A DNA stretch of 64,000 bases from Mauremys mutica (taxonomy: Eukaryota > Chordata > Testudines > Geoemydidae): assembly GCF_020497125.1 (NCBI RefSeq), contig NC_059079.1, positions 50,293,114-50,357,113 on the forward strand. The letters are read 5' to 3'. A program made the translations under genes and the position numbers. Position 1 is the first letter of the stretch. Every line of letters begins with the position of its first letter. Shown one piece after another: positions 36,585 through 47,249 of this stretch. A model generated the notes under the pieces. It ran no database searches. It had not been told where the DNA came from and saw only the letters and a list, made by a program, of their open reading frames with translations.

Positions 36585-37626
36585 CAGTGTGGGTCTCAAC
36601 CAGGGGTACACATACCCCTGGGGTATACAGAGGTCTTCCAGGGTGTACAGCTAATCTAGATATTTGCCTAGGTTTACAACAGGCTACATAAAAAGCACTA
36701 GCAAAGTCAGTACAAACTAAAATTTCATACAGACAGTGACTTGTTTATACTGCTCTATATACTGCGTGCAGATGTAGTCGCCCCATCTCAAGAAAGATAT
36801 ATTGGAATTGGAAAAGGTTCAGAAAAGAGCAACAAAAATTATTAGGGGTATGGAACTGCTTCCATATGAGGAGCAATTAATAGGACTGGGACTTTTCAGC
36901 TTTGAAGACAACTAAGGGGGGATATGCTAGAGGTCTTTAAAATCATGACTGGTGTGGAGAAAGTAAATAAGGAAGTGTTATTTACTCCTTCTCATAACAC
37001 AAGAACTAGAGGTCACCAAATGAATTTAATAGGCCCCAAACAAACAAAAAGGAAGTATTTTTTTCACACAATACACAGTCAACCTGTGGAACCCCTTGCC
37101 AGAGGCTGTTGTGAAGGACAAGACTGTAACAGGGTTCAAAAAAGAACTAGATAAGTTCATGGAGGATAGGTCCAGCAATGGCTATTAGCCAGGATGGACA
37201 GGGATTGGTGTCCCTAGTCTCTGTTTTCCAGAAGCTAGGAATGGGTGACTTGATGATTACCTGTTCTGTTCATTCCCTCTGGGGCACCTGACATTGGCCA
37301 CTGTCGGAAGACAGGATTCTGGGCTAGATGGACCTTAGGTCTGACCCAGTATGGACGTTCCTATGTTCTTATGTAATATACGCTGAAATGTAAGTATGAT
37401 ATATATATATATATATATATATATCATATATGATTTATTTTATAATGATATGGGCAAAAATGAGAAAGTAAGCAATTTTTCAGTAATAGTTTGCTGTGAC
37501 ACTTTTGTATTTTTATGTCTGATTTTGTAAGCAAGTAGTTTTATGTGAGGTGAAACTTGAGTGGTACGCAAGACAAATCAGACTCATGAAAGGAGTACAG
37601 TAGTATGGAGAGGTTGACAGCCACGG
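36585..37626. mobile_element. hAT-Charlie-type element split by a CR1
   Basis: The left end CAGTGTGGGTCTCAACC resembles the Charlie-type terminus CAGTGGTTCTCAACC. The right end is GAGAGGTTGACAGCCACGG. The flanking octamers CTCTAAGT and GTATAAGT agree at 6 of 8 positions, consistent with an old hAT duplication. Inner sequence includes GGGGTACACATACCCCTGGG and, after the interruption, GGTACGCAAGACAAATCAGA. The element is interrupted by a CR1 at about 36760-37375 and carries an (AT)n tract at 37400-37427. It has no transposase frame. Confidence 0.7.
36760..37375 (+). mobile_element. CR1 LINE inserted in a hAT element
   Basis: The sequence runs TACTGCGTGCAGATGTAGTC, then GAAAAGGTTCAGAAAAGAGC, then GTCTGACCCAGTATGGACGT and TATGTTCTTATGT. 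It is closely related to the CR1 at 23797-24418. The hAT sequence resumes immediately afterwards with TATACGCTGAAATG, which fixes the order of events: hAT first, CR1 second. Confidence 0.85.
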
Positions 37627-37924
37627 GTATAAGTATATATTTTGTGTTCCATTGACTACAGAAATTTAGTGAAATTGACTATGAATATTATGTATCTGCA
37701 TACCTTAGTTATCATTTGACAAGATCTACAGTCAATTCACACTCTTAGATGAAATTAGAACTGGGACACTTTCAATTAGGCGTCTTTTCAATTCAACATT
37801 GGCAAGCTTTATCATTTTAGGCAATGTCCTATCATTTATATATATATTGTAGGTGTGTATTGCATTCATCATATATTAGTGGCATATCATTCATGAGAGA
37901 AGACAGAAAAATGTTCTTCCGTCA

Positions 37925-38705
37925 TAAATTCACAGGGTATGACTATTTCCCAACCTATAACCAGTCCCTCCTTTAATGTGCTGGACCACAAGGATCCACA
38001 CAGTTCCACATGGGCAGGCCCGCAACCTCCATGACTTTGAAACTGGGCCTTTGGGTGCTAGCAATCCCTATCTCTCTCTTCATGGCTGTCTGCAGCAAGT
38101 GCAGCCAAACCAGATTCCTGCAGGAGACTTGTTCCTACCCCTTCAGGGTGCAATGCTCCCAGTAAATAATTGCAGTGACCGCAGATAGCTTTTCAAAAGA
38201 AGGTAACTATGTATTAGTCATCTGGAATATAGAATCAAAGTCTTTGGGTTAGAATGAGAAAGAGAGGCTGGCTTAGAATATGGTTCCTGTTGGTGAAAGC
38301 CAGGGCATCTCCATGCTTTACTTCACCTGAACCCATCCTTGCCCTCTCTGTCTCTTTTTCTTCTCAGTTCTAGGAAAGCTCTCTATCTGTGTTCCTTGCT
38401 CTTCACACAGACACCTGACATCTGATGTCTTTATTCTACAGACAGAGCTGTGCTGTATTCACATGTTCAGCCTGTGAAGCCAGGTGTTAATCTTTGGTTA
38501 TTGGTTTCCATTGACTCTGTAGTATCTTGTTTTCAAAAGTGTCGACTCCACAACAAAGTTCTAGTGACTGTATATGTCAAATACCTAGCCTGATCTCCCA
38601 TGTCCTAGGGAGGAAATCAATTCTTTCCCAAAAACAGGTAGCAATGCCAAGGTGATAGGTACAGAGTCAAATAAATAGTTCATAAAAAATCCCACATTTG
38701 TCATA
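37925..38705 (-). mobile_element. Possible solo LTR, minus strand (tentative)
   Basis: On the minus strand the block begins TGACAAATGTGGG and contains AATAAAG (plus-strand 38429-38435). The other end near GGGTATGAC is not clearly defined and I found no matching duplication. The 70-codon frame at 37976-38188 has no retroviral motif. Confidence 0.3.
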
Positions 38706-39712
38706 ACTCTTTTTACTTATTAGTATGTTGATAGAGACTGTACCAAAACTTGGTTGTCATATTCCATAGCCTTTATTTAAGTAACAAACATACTGTCGAC
38801 CATATGGCTCAGGGCACTGGGTCACCACTGAAATACAAATAATAAGAGTTTATTCACTTAATCCAAAGCCTCTGAGATTAATATATATTGGATTGGAGAA
38901 AATGTCATTAGCTATTATGTGAAAATCATCTGAAATTTTGATTGGTAAGGGTAAAAACTGAGGGTTCCATTTTGAAGACATTAACAAGCACAAACAGATT
39001 TCATTATGGAATGCAAGCTGTAGGTTAAAAAGTAATTTCTTAAATGTTTTGCATATACTATATTATAATGTTCCTTAATTGTAAAAACAAAATAAAACGA
39101 ACACACAAGACCCTGAATCACATACTGTATTAAGGGTCACAGTTTTAGTAGTTTTCTGGTTTGCCAGAAATTCACATAGATTATTGAAATAATTAAATAG
39201 ATAAGTGAGACAGTGAGCCCAAAACGATGCAGCTAATTTTAGTAGGTTGCAGTGAACACCATCTGGACTGCTGGCTTCACTATCATTTTACTGATCCAAT
39301 ATTTCAGAACCCTTTGATACCAAATATGTAAGCTAGTTTTTCAGGCTCAGAAGTAATGGGATGACTAATAAGATGACTTGTTTGAAAATCTTAATTTACA
39401 ATTTCTTCCGAGCTTCCCTCTTGAACTAGTTCAAATACTATAACTAACAAGTACAGCTCAAAAGTTCTTTTGTGTTAGAGGTGGGTGAATAGTTTCTGTG
39501 AATAACATTCTCCTTGAGTATTTGCACTGATTTAAAAAGTTTGCATCCATTTTGTGCTCAGTTTCAAACAAAAGTGTGACTTATGTGGACAATCATAACT
39601 AACCAGACTTTTGAATATCTTATATTGAGTATCAAATACATACAGCAGACTTTGCAATTCATCCATGGAGTAAGAAAAAAAATGTTCTCAGTACATTCAA
39701 ATAATGAATGAA
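38706..39712. other. Unassigned AT-rich non-coding DNA
   Basis: No gene or repeat recognised. Confidence 0.4.
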
Positions 39713-39896
39713 TTACAGAAAATATCAGCGGGGTAGCCGTGTTAGTCTGGATCTGTAAAAAGCGACAAAGAGTCCTGTGGCACCTTATAGACTAACAGAC
39801 GTATTGGAGCATGAGCTTTCATGGGTGAATCCCCACTTCGTCAGACGCATGGACATCAGGACTCTTTGTCCATTTGAAGATAATTATTTTCTGTAA
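39713..39896 (-). mobile_element. Penelope-like element tail with a foldback end
   Basis: 39723-39850 is the same tail as 7604-7727 (plus strand: GGGGTAGCCGTGTTAGTCTG ... CACCTTATAGACTAACAGAC). Just beyond its 5' end is a 14-bp inverted copy of its own interior (CAGGACTCTTTGTC, 39857-39870, against 39764-39777). The flanks carry TTACAGAAAATA (39713-39724) and its exact complement (39885-39896) instead of a direct duplication. So the insertion is bounded by inverted, not direct, repeats. It contains the best-preserved hammerhead-like core in the window. Confidence 0.75.
39809..39848 (-). ncRNA. Hammerhead-ribozyme-like motif in a Penelope-like tail
   Basis: Minus strand, 5' to 3': GCGU (stem I), CUGACGA (the catalytic box CUGANGA), AGUGGGGAUUCACCCAU (stem II, about 5 pairs), GAAA, GCUC, then AUGC (stem I partner, one G-U pair). 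The predicted cleavage point is after the UC, between plus positions 39813 and 39812. Stem III is only the palindrome AGCU, so activity would need two copies pairing with each other. The core matches the hammerhead consensus. Activity is not shown here, and stem II has an end mismatch. Confidence 0.55.
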
Positions 39897-39899
39897 AAA

Positions 39900-41290
39900 G
39901 TGACATTCTGTGAGCAGAAAGAAGCCAAAATAATCAAACACTCTTTTTTTTAATGAATAATGTGCTTAGCTCAAGTTTTAAATTTGTTTCAAAACTGGAG
40001 AGGTAAAAATACAATTTTGAATAAACAGTGGCTCATGGATTTTGTTTTGCTAGCCTTTTAATTGACTTCATCGGGCTTTAGGTCAGGCTCTAATAGAGTA
40101 AAAGATCAATACTTTATACTATCCTTTGCAACTGTGATCTTAGAACTTGGTATGAAAATTAATTCATTTCTACTGTGGTTGTTTATTCTGTTCAGGCCTC
40201 TAATTAGAGTCAATCAGTTTCACTAAACCCATAGGATTGTTGTCTTCTTTCACAGAATTTGATGTTGAGGATTGTTTATTATATAGTTTAATAGTATAGT
40301 ATAGTGGCTTTATTATTTGTGATTAATATAGTTATTTTGATTTATGCCTATAAAACTTCTATACTTCATCATCGTGAGTAGTATTAAGTATACACATATA
40401 CCTATCGATATACTCCCAACACACAAAGAATAATTATATTTTAATTCTTTCAGTTAATTTTTAATTAAATGTATGTTGTTAAAATTCTCAACTATTGTGC
40501 AATCACACACGTATACATAAAGATATATCTCAAATTAATCAGAGATTACCATAAAGATTGTATAAAGATCATTGAATCTCCGTTGTCAGTATGTAGGAAA
40601 GAACATGTGGCTAAAATAATTAATAATATACAGTATGTTAAATGATATTTCAGAAGATTCCTTTGTAGTTGTACACTGATATAGATCCTTGTGTTCACTG
40701 TTTTGTATTTAAAGACTCAGTTGCTAGCACAGCAGAAGTAGTAATAGTTTACCTTATGGACAAGTTTTCTTTTAAATAGATTAAAATTTTAAAATAATTT
40801 TAGACATTTTAACAAAGGATGAAATTTCACCTATACAGAATGCCCAAATGAGCCAGAAAAAGTTAGATTTATTTAATAAGAGAAAAATATAGTGTATTAG
40901 TATGGAATTTACATTTTAATTTTACTAACAAATACATTTTATATCTACACTACTTTGGCTCAAAAACATGGATCTTATGAATTTATTACAAATGTAATAT
41001 CATCTTGATAATTATGTCAGCCTTACCAAATTATAGTAAATTATTCTTAATTTGTTAATACAGTTTTGAGTAAATGGTTTCCTAATCTATCTTGTTTTAT
41101 TATCTGGTTTCTAAAACACAACATTTTCTTGTCAAAATACACTTAGTCTTTGATCCCATCTTTGTAGGTAAGATTTCTTCCTTCCATTTTCATTTTATTA
41201 ATTTGGCCACAGCCATAACACAGTTTTTCTCACATTCTTGAAATTAGTGTTCAGTCACCTGCAACAATTATGGTATTCCACTAATGGTCC
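39900..41290. other. Unassigned AT-rich non-coding DNA
   Basis: Very AT-rich, with no gene or repeat recognised. Confidence 0.4.
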
Positions 41291-41295
41291 CACCA

Positions 41296-42710
41296 CTGCC
41301 AAATGCAGAAACAATATAACCTCACCACTCCGACTAAAGATTCCCATTTATATATCCAATGATCATGTTAGACCTTTTAGCCACAGAATGGCACTGGGAA
41401 CTCATGTTCTTCTGAGTATCCACCATGACCCTCAAGGCCTTTTCAGAGTCACTGCTTCCCAGGATAGAGTCCCTCAACCTGTAAATATGGCCTGCATTCT
41501 TTGCTTCTAGATGTATAACTTAACATTTGTCTGTATCAAAACACATATTGTTTCATTGCATTTAGTTTATCAAGCAATCCAGGTAGCTCTGTAGTGACCT
41601 GTCCTCTTCCTTATTTACCACTCCCCCAATTTTTGTGTCATCTGCAAGCTTTAATCAGTATTGATTTTATATTTTCTTCCAGTTCATGGATAAAAATATT
41701 AAATACCATCAGGCTAAAAACTGATCCCTATGGGACCCTACTAGAAACACACCAGCTTGAAGATTATCTCCTGTTTATAATTACATTGAGACACCTGTCA
41801 GTTAACCAGTTTTTAATCCATGTAATATGTACCATGTTAATTCTGTGTCATTTTAGTTCCTTAATCAAAGTGTTGTGCAGTGCCAAACCAAATGCCTTAC
41901 AGAATTTTAAGTATATTACAAACAACCAAACTTGTAATCTCATTTAAGAAGGTTATCAAATTAGTTTGACAGGATCTATTTTCCATAAATCCTGTTGAGT
42001 AACATCAATTATACTACCCTCCTTTAATTCTTTATTTATCGAGACTGGAATCACACATTCCATTAATTAGCCCTGGATCAATGTCAGACTAACAGGCCTA
42101 TAATTACTTGGGTCATCCCATTTGCCCTTTTTAAATATCTCTGGAACTTCCTCAGTGTTCCAAAATATATTGAAAAGCAAAATTAAAAGTCTCAGCCAGC
42201 TCTTGTAAAATTCTTGGATGCAAGTTATCCAGACTTGCTGACTTAAAAATGTCTAGCTTCAGAAACTGCTGTTTAGTAGTTGGGGAATGGGAAGAGTTTT
42301 GTCATCATTGATGACTACAGCATCTGGCGTCCCCAAATACCAAAAAAATATTTATTGAACACTTCTGTCTTTTCTGAATTATTTACAATTCTATCATGTC
42401 CATCTAGTATAGACAAATACCAGTGTTAAGATTTTTTTGTTCCAAATATAATAAAAACCAAACATGAAACAAAAAGCCTATTGCCCTTAACTTTGCTAGC
42501 CATAGACTTCTCCTTGTGCCTTTATGCTTCTCTAATCAATTTTCTACAATTCTTAGCTTCTGATTTATATTAATTACTATCAATTTGCCTTTTATTCCAT
42601 TTGTTTTTCTTATTTTTTTACAGCTACCTTCACTTCTCCTCTAAGCTTAATGTTTTTTAACCAGTGTAGCCTTCTCTCTCAGTTGTGGATTTTGAGACTT
42701 ATATGCAGTT
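41296..42710 (-). mobile_element. Old CR1 LINE, reverse-transcriptase region, minus strand
   Basis: The plus strand carries the reversed CR1 coding region. Landmarks in order are TGTCATCTGCAAGCTTTAAT, ACTGATCCCTATGGGACCCT, CAGTTAACCAGTTTTTAATC, GCCAAACCAAATGCCTTACA, TTAGTTTGACAGGATCTATT and AGACTAACAGGCCTATAATT. The last encodes, on the minus strand, the conserved 'RPISL' region of the reverse transcriptase. Many stops and indels mean the copy is dead. It is older than the CR1s at 23.8, 36.8 and 52.2 kb. Confidence 0.8.
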
Positions 42711-42727
42711 CCACTCTTCTGCTATTA

Positions 42728-42960
42728 TTGGTATTTGTGTCTGTATTAGCTCATATAGATGTGTAAAGTGACAATGGGGAGTGTAAGAGAAACAAGGTGG
42801 GTGAGGTAATATCTTTCATTGGACCAATTTCTGTTGGTGAAAGATTCTTTCAGGGACTTTTGCTCTAAGCTCAAAAGATCACACCAATTCTCCTTCCATT
42901 TTGTTTGCTGCGTCTCTGGTAAAGGCCTTTGCTGACTGTGTTTGGGCAGCATGCAGGTTG
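42728..42960 (-). mobile_element. Second Penelope-like repeat family, tail fragment
   Basis: AAACAAGGTGGGTGAGGTAA, TATCTTTCATTGGACCAATT and TCTGTTGGTGAAAGA are the common reptile repeat whose intact form continues into a GAGCTC-stem segment. A shorter piece is at 23731-23792. I assign it to the Penelope-like group only by the similar arrangement of its ends, which is an inference. Confidence 0.45.
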
Positions 42961-43555
42961 TTGCAAGAAGGTATGCTTGTAGTATCTTCTGTGCATCACA
43001 ATAGTGAAGTTCTTAATTCAGCAAAGGGAAAGTAAACTAAAAGACAATGGTACGGAATAACATTGGGTTATATCTCTCTGCTTTGCTCTTCCTATTATTA
43101 CTGTCTGTTATGAAAGACTTCTTTTGCAATGAACATTTTACTCTGCAGTATACAGGTCAGCTTCAGTAATGCATTGTGAACAATTGTGAAAAGATTAGGA
43201 TGTCTGTCTCAGCTTTGAGACTGTATATATAGTGGTCATCACTGATGTGACTGATAGTGCCTATGTAAAACATACAAGTATTTTAAAAAAACACAACAAA
43301 ACCCTCACATACACATTTTCATCTTCCTCAAAATAAACAGGTCTTGGCTGGATGGTACATCCTTTCTTACTATACAAGTGCAGGGATATAATGTTTGACT
43401 CACACTACAACAGGCTCCCACCCACACTCCCAAAACACATCTCATCCTATTTGGATATTGCCTTCTCGATGACTGGGCTATCGGAGATAATGCCTAAGCT
43501 ATCCTATCTGGCTCACAGGACTAGCACACTTGACAAATGATGGCTTCTGCTGCAT
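42961..43555. other. Unassigned non-coding DNA
   Basis: No gene or repeat recognised. Confidence 0.35.
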
Positions 43556-43559
43556 GTAT

Positions 43560-44942
43560 CGTATTTTTCCGTGTATAAGACGCCCCCATGTATAAGACGC
43601 CCCCCACTTTTCTAACCCCAAATTCAGGTTTTTTGTTTTGTTTTTTCTCCCCCTCCTGCTTTGCCGCTCCGGCCATGCCCCAGGTTTTTTTTGTTTTGTT
43701 TTGTTTTCTTTCCCTGCTTAGCCCCTCCGGCCACGCTGCAGGTCCCTCCCCCCTGCTGCTCCGGCTGTGCCGCAGGTTTTTTTGTTTGGTTTTTTTCCCT
43801 CCTGCTTTGCCGTTCCGACCATGCCACAAGTTTTTTTGTTTTGTTTTCTTTGCCCTCCAGCCGCGCTGCAGCTGTCCCCCCCGACTTTGCCGCTCAGGCC
43901 CAGGAAGAGGACGCAGAGGTAGGGGTAGAGGGGACGAGGAGGGCCATGCACCCCAGCTGGTCTCCAGCGGCGGCCCTGCCTGGCTCCTGCCGCGTCTCTC
44001 CCCGGCCGCCCGACTCCTGCTGCCCGTCCAGCTCCCCGGGTCCCCGGCCGCCCGGCTCCCCAGCTGCGCGACTCCTGCCCCGCATCCCCGGCCGGCCGCC
44101 CGGCTCCCCAGTCCCGCTTCCCTGGCCGCCCGGTCCCGCTTCCCCGGCCGCCGGGCCCCGCTTCCCTGGCTCCGCTTCCCGGGCCGCTGGGCCCTGCTTA
44201 CCCGGCTCCGCTTCCCTGGCCGCCCGGCACGGCCGCCGGGCCCCACTTCCCTGGCCTCCCGGTCCCGCTTCCCCGGCCGCCCGGCACGGCCGCCGGGCCC
44301 CACTTCCCTGGCCTCCCGGTCCCGCTTCCCCGGCCCCCCGGCCCGCTTCCCCGGCGCCGCTTCCCCGGCCGCCCGGTCCTACTTCCCCGGCTCCGCTTCC
44401 CTGGCCGCCCGGTCCCGCTTCCCTGGCCGCCCGGTCCCGCTTCCCCGGCCGCCGGGCCCCGCTTCCCTGGCTCCGCTTCCCGGGCCGCTGGGCCCTGCTT
44501 CCCCGGCTCCGCTTCCCTGGCCGCCCGGCCCCACTTCCCTGGCCGCCCGGTCCCGCTTCCCCGGCTCCGCTTCCCCGGCCGCCCGGCCCTGCTTCCCCGG
44601 CTCCGCTTCCCCAGCCGCCCGGTCCTGCTTCCCCGGCTCCGCTTCCCCGGCCACCCGGCCCGCTTCCCCGGCTCCGCTTCCCTGGCCGCCCGGCCCGGCT
44701 TCCCCGGCTGCCCAGTTCCAGCCCCGTCCCCGCTTCCCCGGCCGCCCGGAGAGAGGGCAGGGGAGTTCGGGGGTGGGGTGGGGGGTGGATAAGGGTTGGG
44801 ATTTTGGCAGCTCATCACTGGGTATGGGCAGTTTCGCATTCCCGCGGTTCTCTCCTCGGCTTACTTCCGTGTATAAGACGACCCTCAATTTTTAGTCTAA
44901 CTATTTTAGGAAAAAGTATAGTCTTATACACGGAAAAATACG
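43560..44942. mobile_element. GC-rich compound element with 22-bp perfect inverted ends
   Basis: The ends (43560-43581 and 44921-44942) are exact complements over 22 bp; the outer 20 read CGTATTTTTCCGTGTATAAG. A second AAGACGCCCCC copy follows at the left, and a GTGTATAAGACGACCCTC copy precedes the right end. The interior has two repeat zones. 43640-43870 holds about four units of 60-80 bp mixing a GC block with a T/G run. 43960-44755 is a minisatellite of units near 22 bp, typified by CTTCCCCGGCCGCCCGGTCC. GTAT flanks both sides. It is probably a DNA-transposon-derived element expanded internally. Open frames up to 435 codons in two plus-strand frames and on the minus strand are artefacts. 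Confidence 0.75.
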
Positions 44943-44949
44943 GTATATT

Positions 44950-45840
44950 GCTTTCTTATACTCATTGAAATGAGTAAATGTAACTAGCCAGTTTGGTCCA
45001 ATAACGCCAAAATTCAGAATAACTGTAACTTGCTTGTCTCTATGGCAGGACAGAACATCTGTGGTTAGGAAAGGATTGATCAGCCAGGGTTAGTGAAGCC
45101 TAACTGACTGGTAAAAATACATTTAATGGAGCCCATTTAAGAAAAACAAAGCAAACATAAAGCCTTCCTCCTAACGAAGAATTCAAGAGGCTCCCTTCAG
45201 CCTAATCACCACATTATTTAAACATAAAGGAGTAACCATAGCTTCAGTCCATTAGCAAAACTTGCACCCTACCCCTCCAGAAGGTGTGCCCTATTCTGCT
45301 GTCTAACCAGAAGGCATCAAAGCACATCTCTTTTATAGCTCGGGGAATTACCTAATTCCTCACACTTGGTTCCAGCCCTGCTTCCAACAGATTACCTGCA
45401 CCAACAGATTACCTGACAATCTCTACACATAGTGAAATAGTAAACCCTCTCACTGCGTCTATTGACATGGGTGTGTGGGTGTCTGTCACATCCTACAAAT
45501 TGAAACTGTATCTTGCAAAATAATACAGCTTTGATAGAGTGAGACCTCCTCTCATCACCTCCTTGCAATCTAAAGAAGAACCACATCCTTTATATGGAAT
45601 CATGCCCATACAAAATGAAGAAAGATCCTTCTCCTCCCCTCCAACTATAGACCATGTAAACATATATCACTGGAACCCAGAAAAGGGAAGGAGAAAAACA
45701 GATTTGGACTCTGTTTCTCTGTAAATGTGTTCAGTCTTATGCATTTGCAGCCCCTTCCAAAATTCTGTTCTCCTTGCACTGCAGACCAGCATTAGTTCGT
45801 AGGGCAGAATTTGTGCCTTACATAGAGCTTTAAAATCATA
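44950..45840. other. Unassigned non-coding DNA
   Basis: No gene or repeat recognised. Confidence 0.35.
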
Positions 45841-45844
45841 ATTT

Positions 45845-45960
45845 ATTAGGCCTCATATCATTATGATAGTATTATCCCTATCATTTTCCAAATGGGGAAA
45901 CTGAGGCTCAAAGAGGTTAATGTCTATATTTTCAAAAGTGTCCAGTACCTTATGTGCCTG
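45845..45960 (-). mobile_element. MIR-type SINE fragment, minus strand
   Basis: ATTATCCCTATCATTTTCCA, AATGGGGAAACTGAGGCTCA and AAGAGGTTAATG are the reversed MIR core. Confidence 0.65.
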
Positions 45961-46130
45961 ACTTAAGACATATGTAAGTCTCAAGGTCTCCTCACTCCAC
46001 ATCCCCATCATCAACTACCAGTGTCTGAAAGCATGTAGGTTTCAAAGAGTGGGTCTAAGAAGGCAAACTTCTTTTAAAAAGCCAAATTTCTTCAAATACA
46101 GTGTCCTATATACACTTCTAACATTTAAAA

Positions 46131-47178
46131 GCAGCAAAGAATCCTGTGGCACCTTATAGACTAACAGACGTTTTGCAGCATGAGCTTTCGTGGGTGAATA
46201 CCCACTTCTTCGGATGCAAGTAGTGGAAATTTCCAGGGGCAGGTATATATAAGCAAGCAAGAAGCAAGCTAGAGATAACGAGGTTAGATCAATCAGGGAG
46301 GATGAGGCCCTGTTCTAACAGTTGAGGTGTGAAAACCAAGGGAGGAGAAACTGGTTCTGTAATTGGCAAGCCATTCAAGTCTTTGTTTAATCCTGAGCTG
46401 ATGGTGTCAAATTTGCAGATGAACTGGAGCTCAGCAGTTTCTCTTTGAAGTCTGGTTCTAAAGTTTTTTTGCTGCAGGATGGCCACCTTAAGATCTGCTA
46501 TTGTGTGGCCAGTGAGGTTGAAGTGTTCTCCTACAGGTTTTTGTATATTGCCATTCCTAATGTCTGATTTGTGTCCATTTATCCTTTTCCTTAGAGACTG
46601 TCCAGTTTGGCCGATGTACATAGCAGAGGGGTATTGCTGGCATATGATGGCATATATTACATTGGTGGACGTGCAGGTGAATGAACCGGTGATGTTGTGG
46701 CTGATCTGGTTAGGTCCTGTGATGGTGTTGCTGGTGTAGATATGTGGGCAGAGTTGGCATCGAGGTTTGTTGCATGGATTGGTTCCTGAGCTAGAGTTAC
46801 TATGGTGCAGTGTGCAGTTACTGGTGAGAATATGCTTCAGGTTGGCAGGTTGTTTGTGGGCGAGGACTGGCCTGCCACCCAAGGCCTGTGAAAGTGAAGG
46901 ATCATTGTCCAGGATGGGTTGTAGATCCCTGATGATGCGTTGGAGGGGTTTTAGCTGGGGACTGTATGTGATGGCCAGTGGAGTCCTGTTGGTTTCTTTC
47001 TTGGGTTTGTCTTGCAGTAGGTGGCTTCTGGGTACACGTCTGGCTCTGCTGATCTGTTTCCTTATTTCCTCGTCTGGGTACTGTAGTCTTGTGAATGCTT
47101 GGTGGAGATTTTCTAGGTGTTGGTCTCTGTCTGCGGGGTTAGAGCAGATATGGTTGTACCTCAGTGCTTGGCTGTAGT
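46131..47178 (-). mobile_element. 5'-truncated Penelope-like retroelement with 9-bp target duplication
   Basis: A direct repeat CATTTAAAA bounds the insertion (46122-46130 and 47179-47187). On the minus strand the copy begins within the linker between reverse transcriptase and endonuclease, contains the endonuclease frame, and ends in a roughly 160-bp untranslated tail. The tail includes the hammerhead-like segment (about 46178-46218) and stops at the GCTGCTTTT point, short of the final 40 or so bases found in the 7604 and 39723 copies. The reverse transcriptase itself is missing. Confidence 0.8.
46289..47178 (-). pseudogene. Penelope-like element ORF remnant: GIY-YIG endonuclease domain
   Basis: The open frame runs from 47248 to a stop at 46289, but its first ~23 codons are flanking DNA outside the target duplication, so the apparent start is spurious. 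Numbering from that Met: the connector (SQALRYNHICSNPADRDQHL, residues 26-45) joins a Lys/Arg-rich linker, then a Cys-rich NPCNKPRCQLCPHI (157-170). The GIY-YIG nuclease follows with VIY (197-199), YIG (211-213), Arg220, His226 and Glu241. Penelope-like elements encode reverse transcriptase followed by this endonuclease, which nicks the target for priming. The reverse transcriptase is lost by 5' truncation, so the copy cannot act alone. The remaining ~300 codons are uninterrupted, which implies a fairly young insertion. Confidence 0.85.
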
Positions 47179-47249
47179 CATTTAAAATGCTAAAAGCTGA
47201 ACATTCTCCCAGACTATGCCACACATATACAACCCTTTTGCATTTCATC

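Noticed and set aside
43588..44968. Two overlapping 435-codon plus-strand frames and several minus-strand frames (213-260 codons)
   Set aside because: They translate a GC minisatellite in different phases into Pro/Arg/Gly-rich repeats. Both strands are open at once, the unit length sets the pattern, and the region lies between transposon-like inverted ends.
46479..47177. Plus-strand frames of 86 and 136 codons
   Set aside because: They are antisense shadows of the Penelope-like endonuclease frame.
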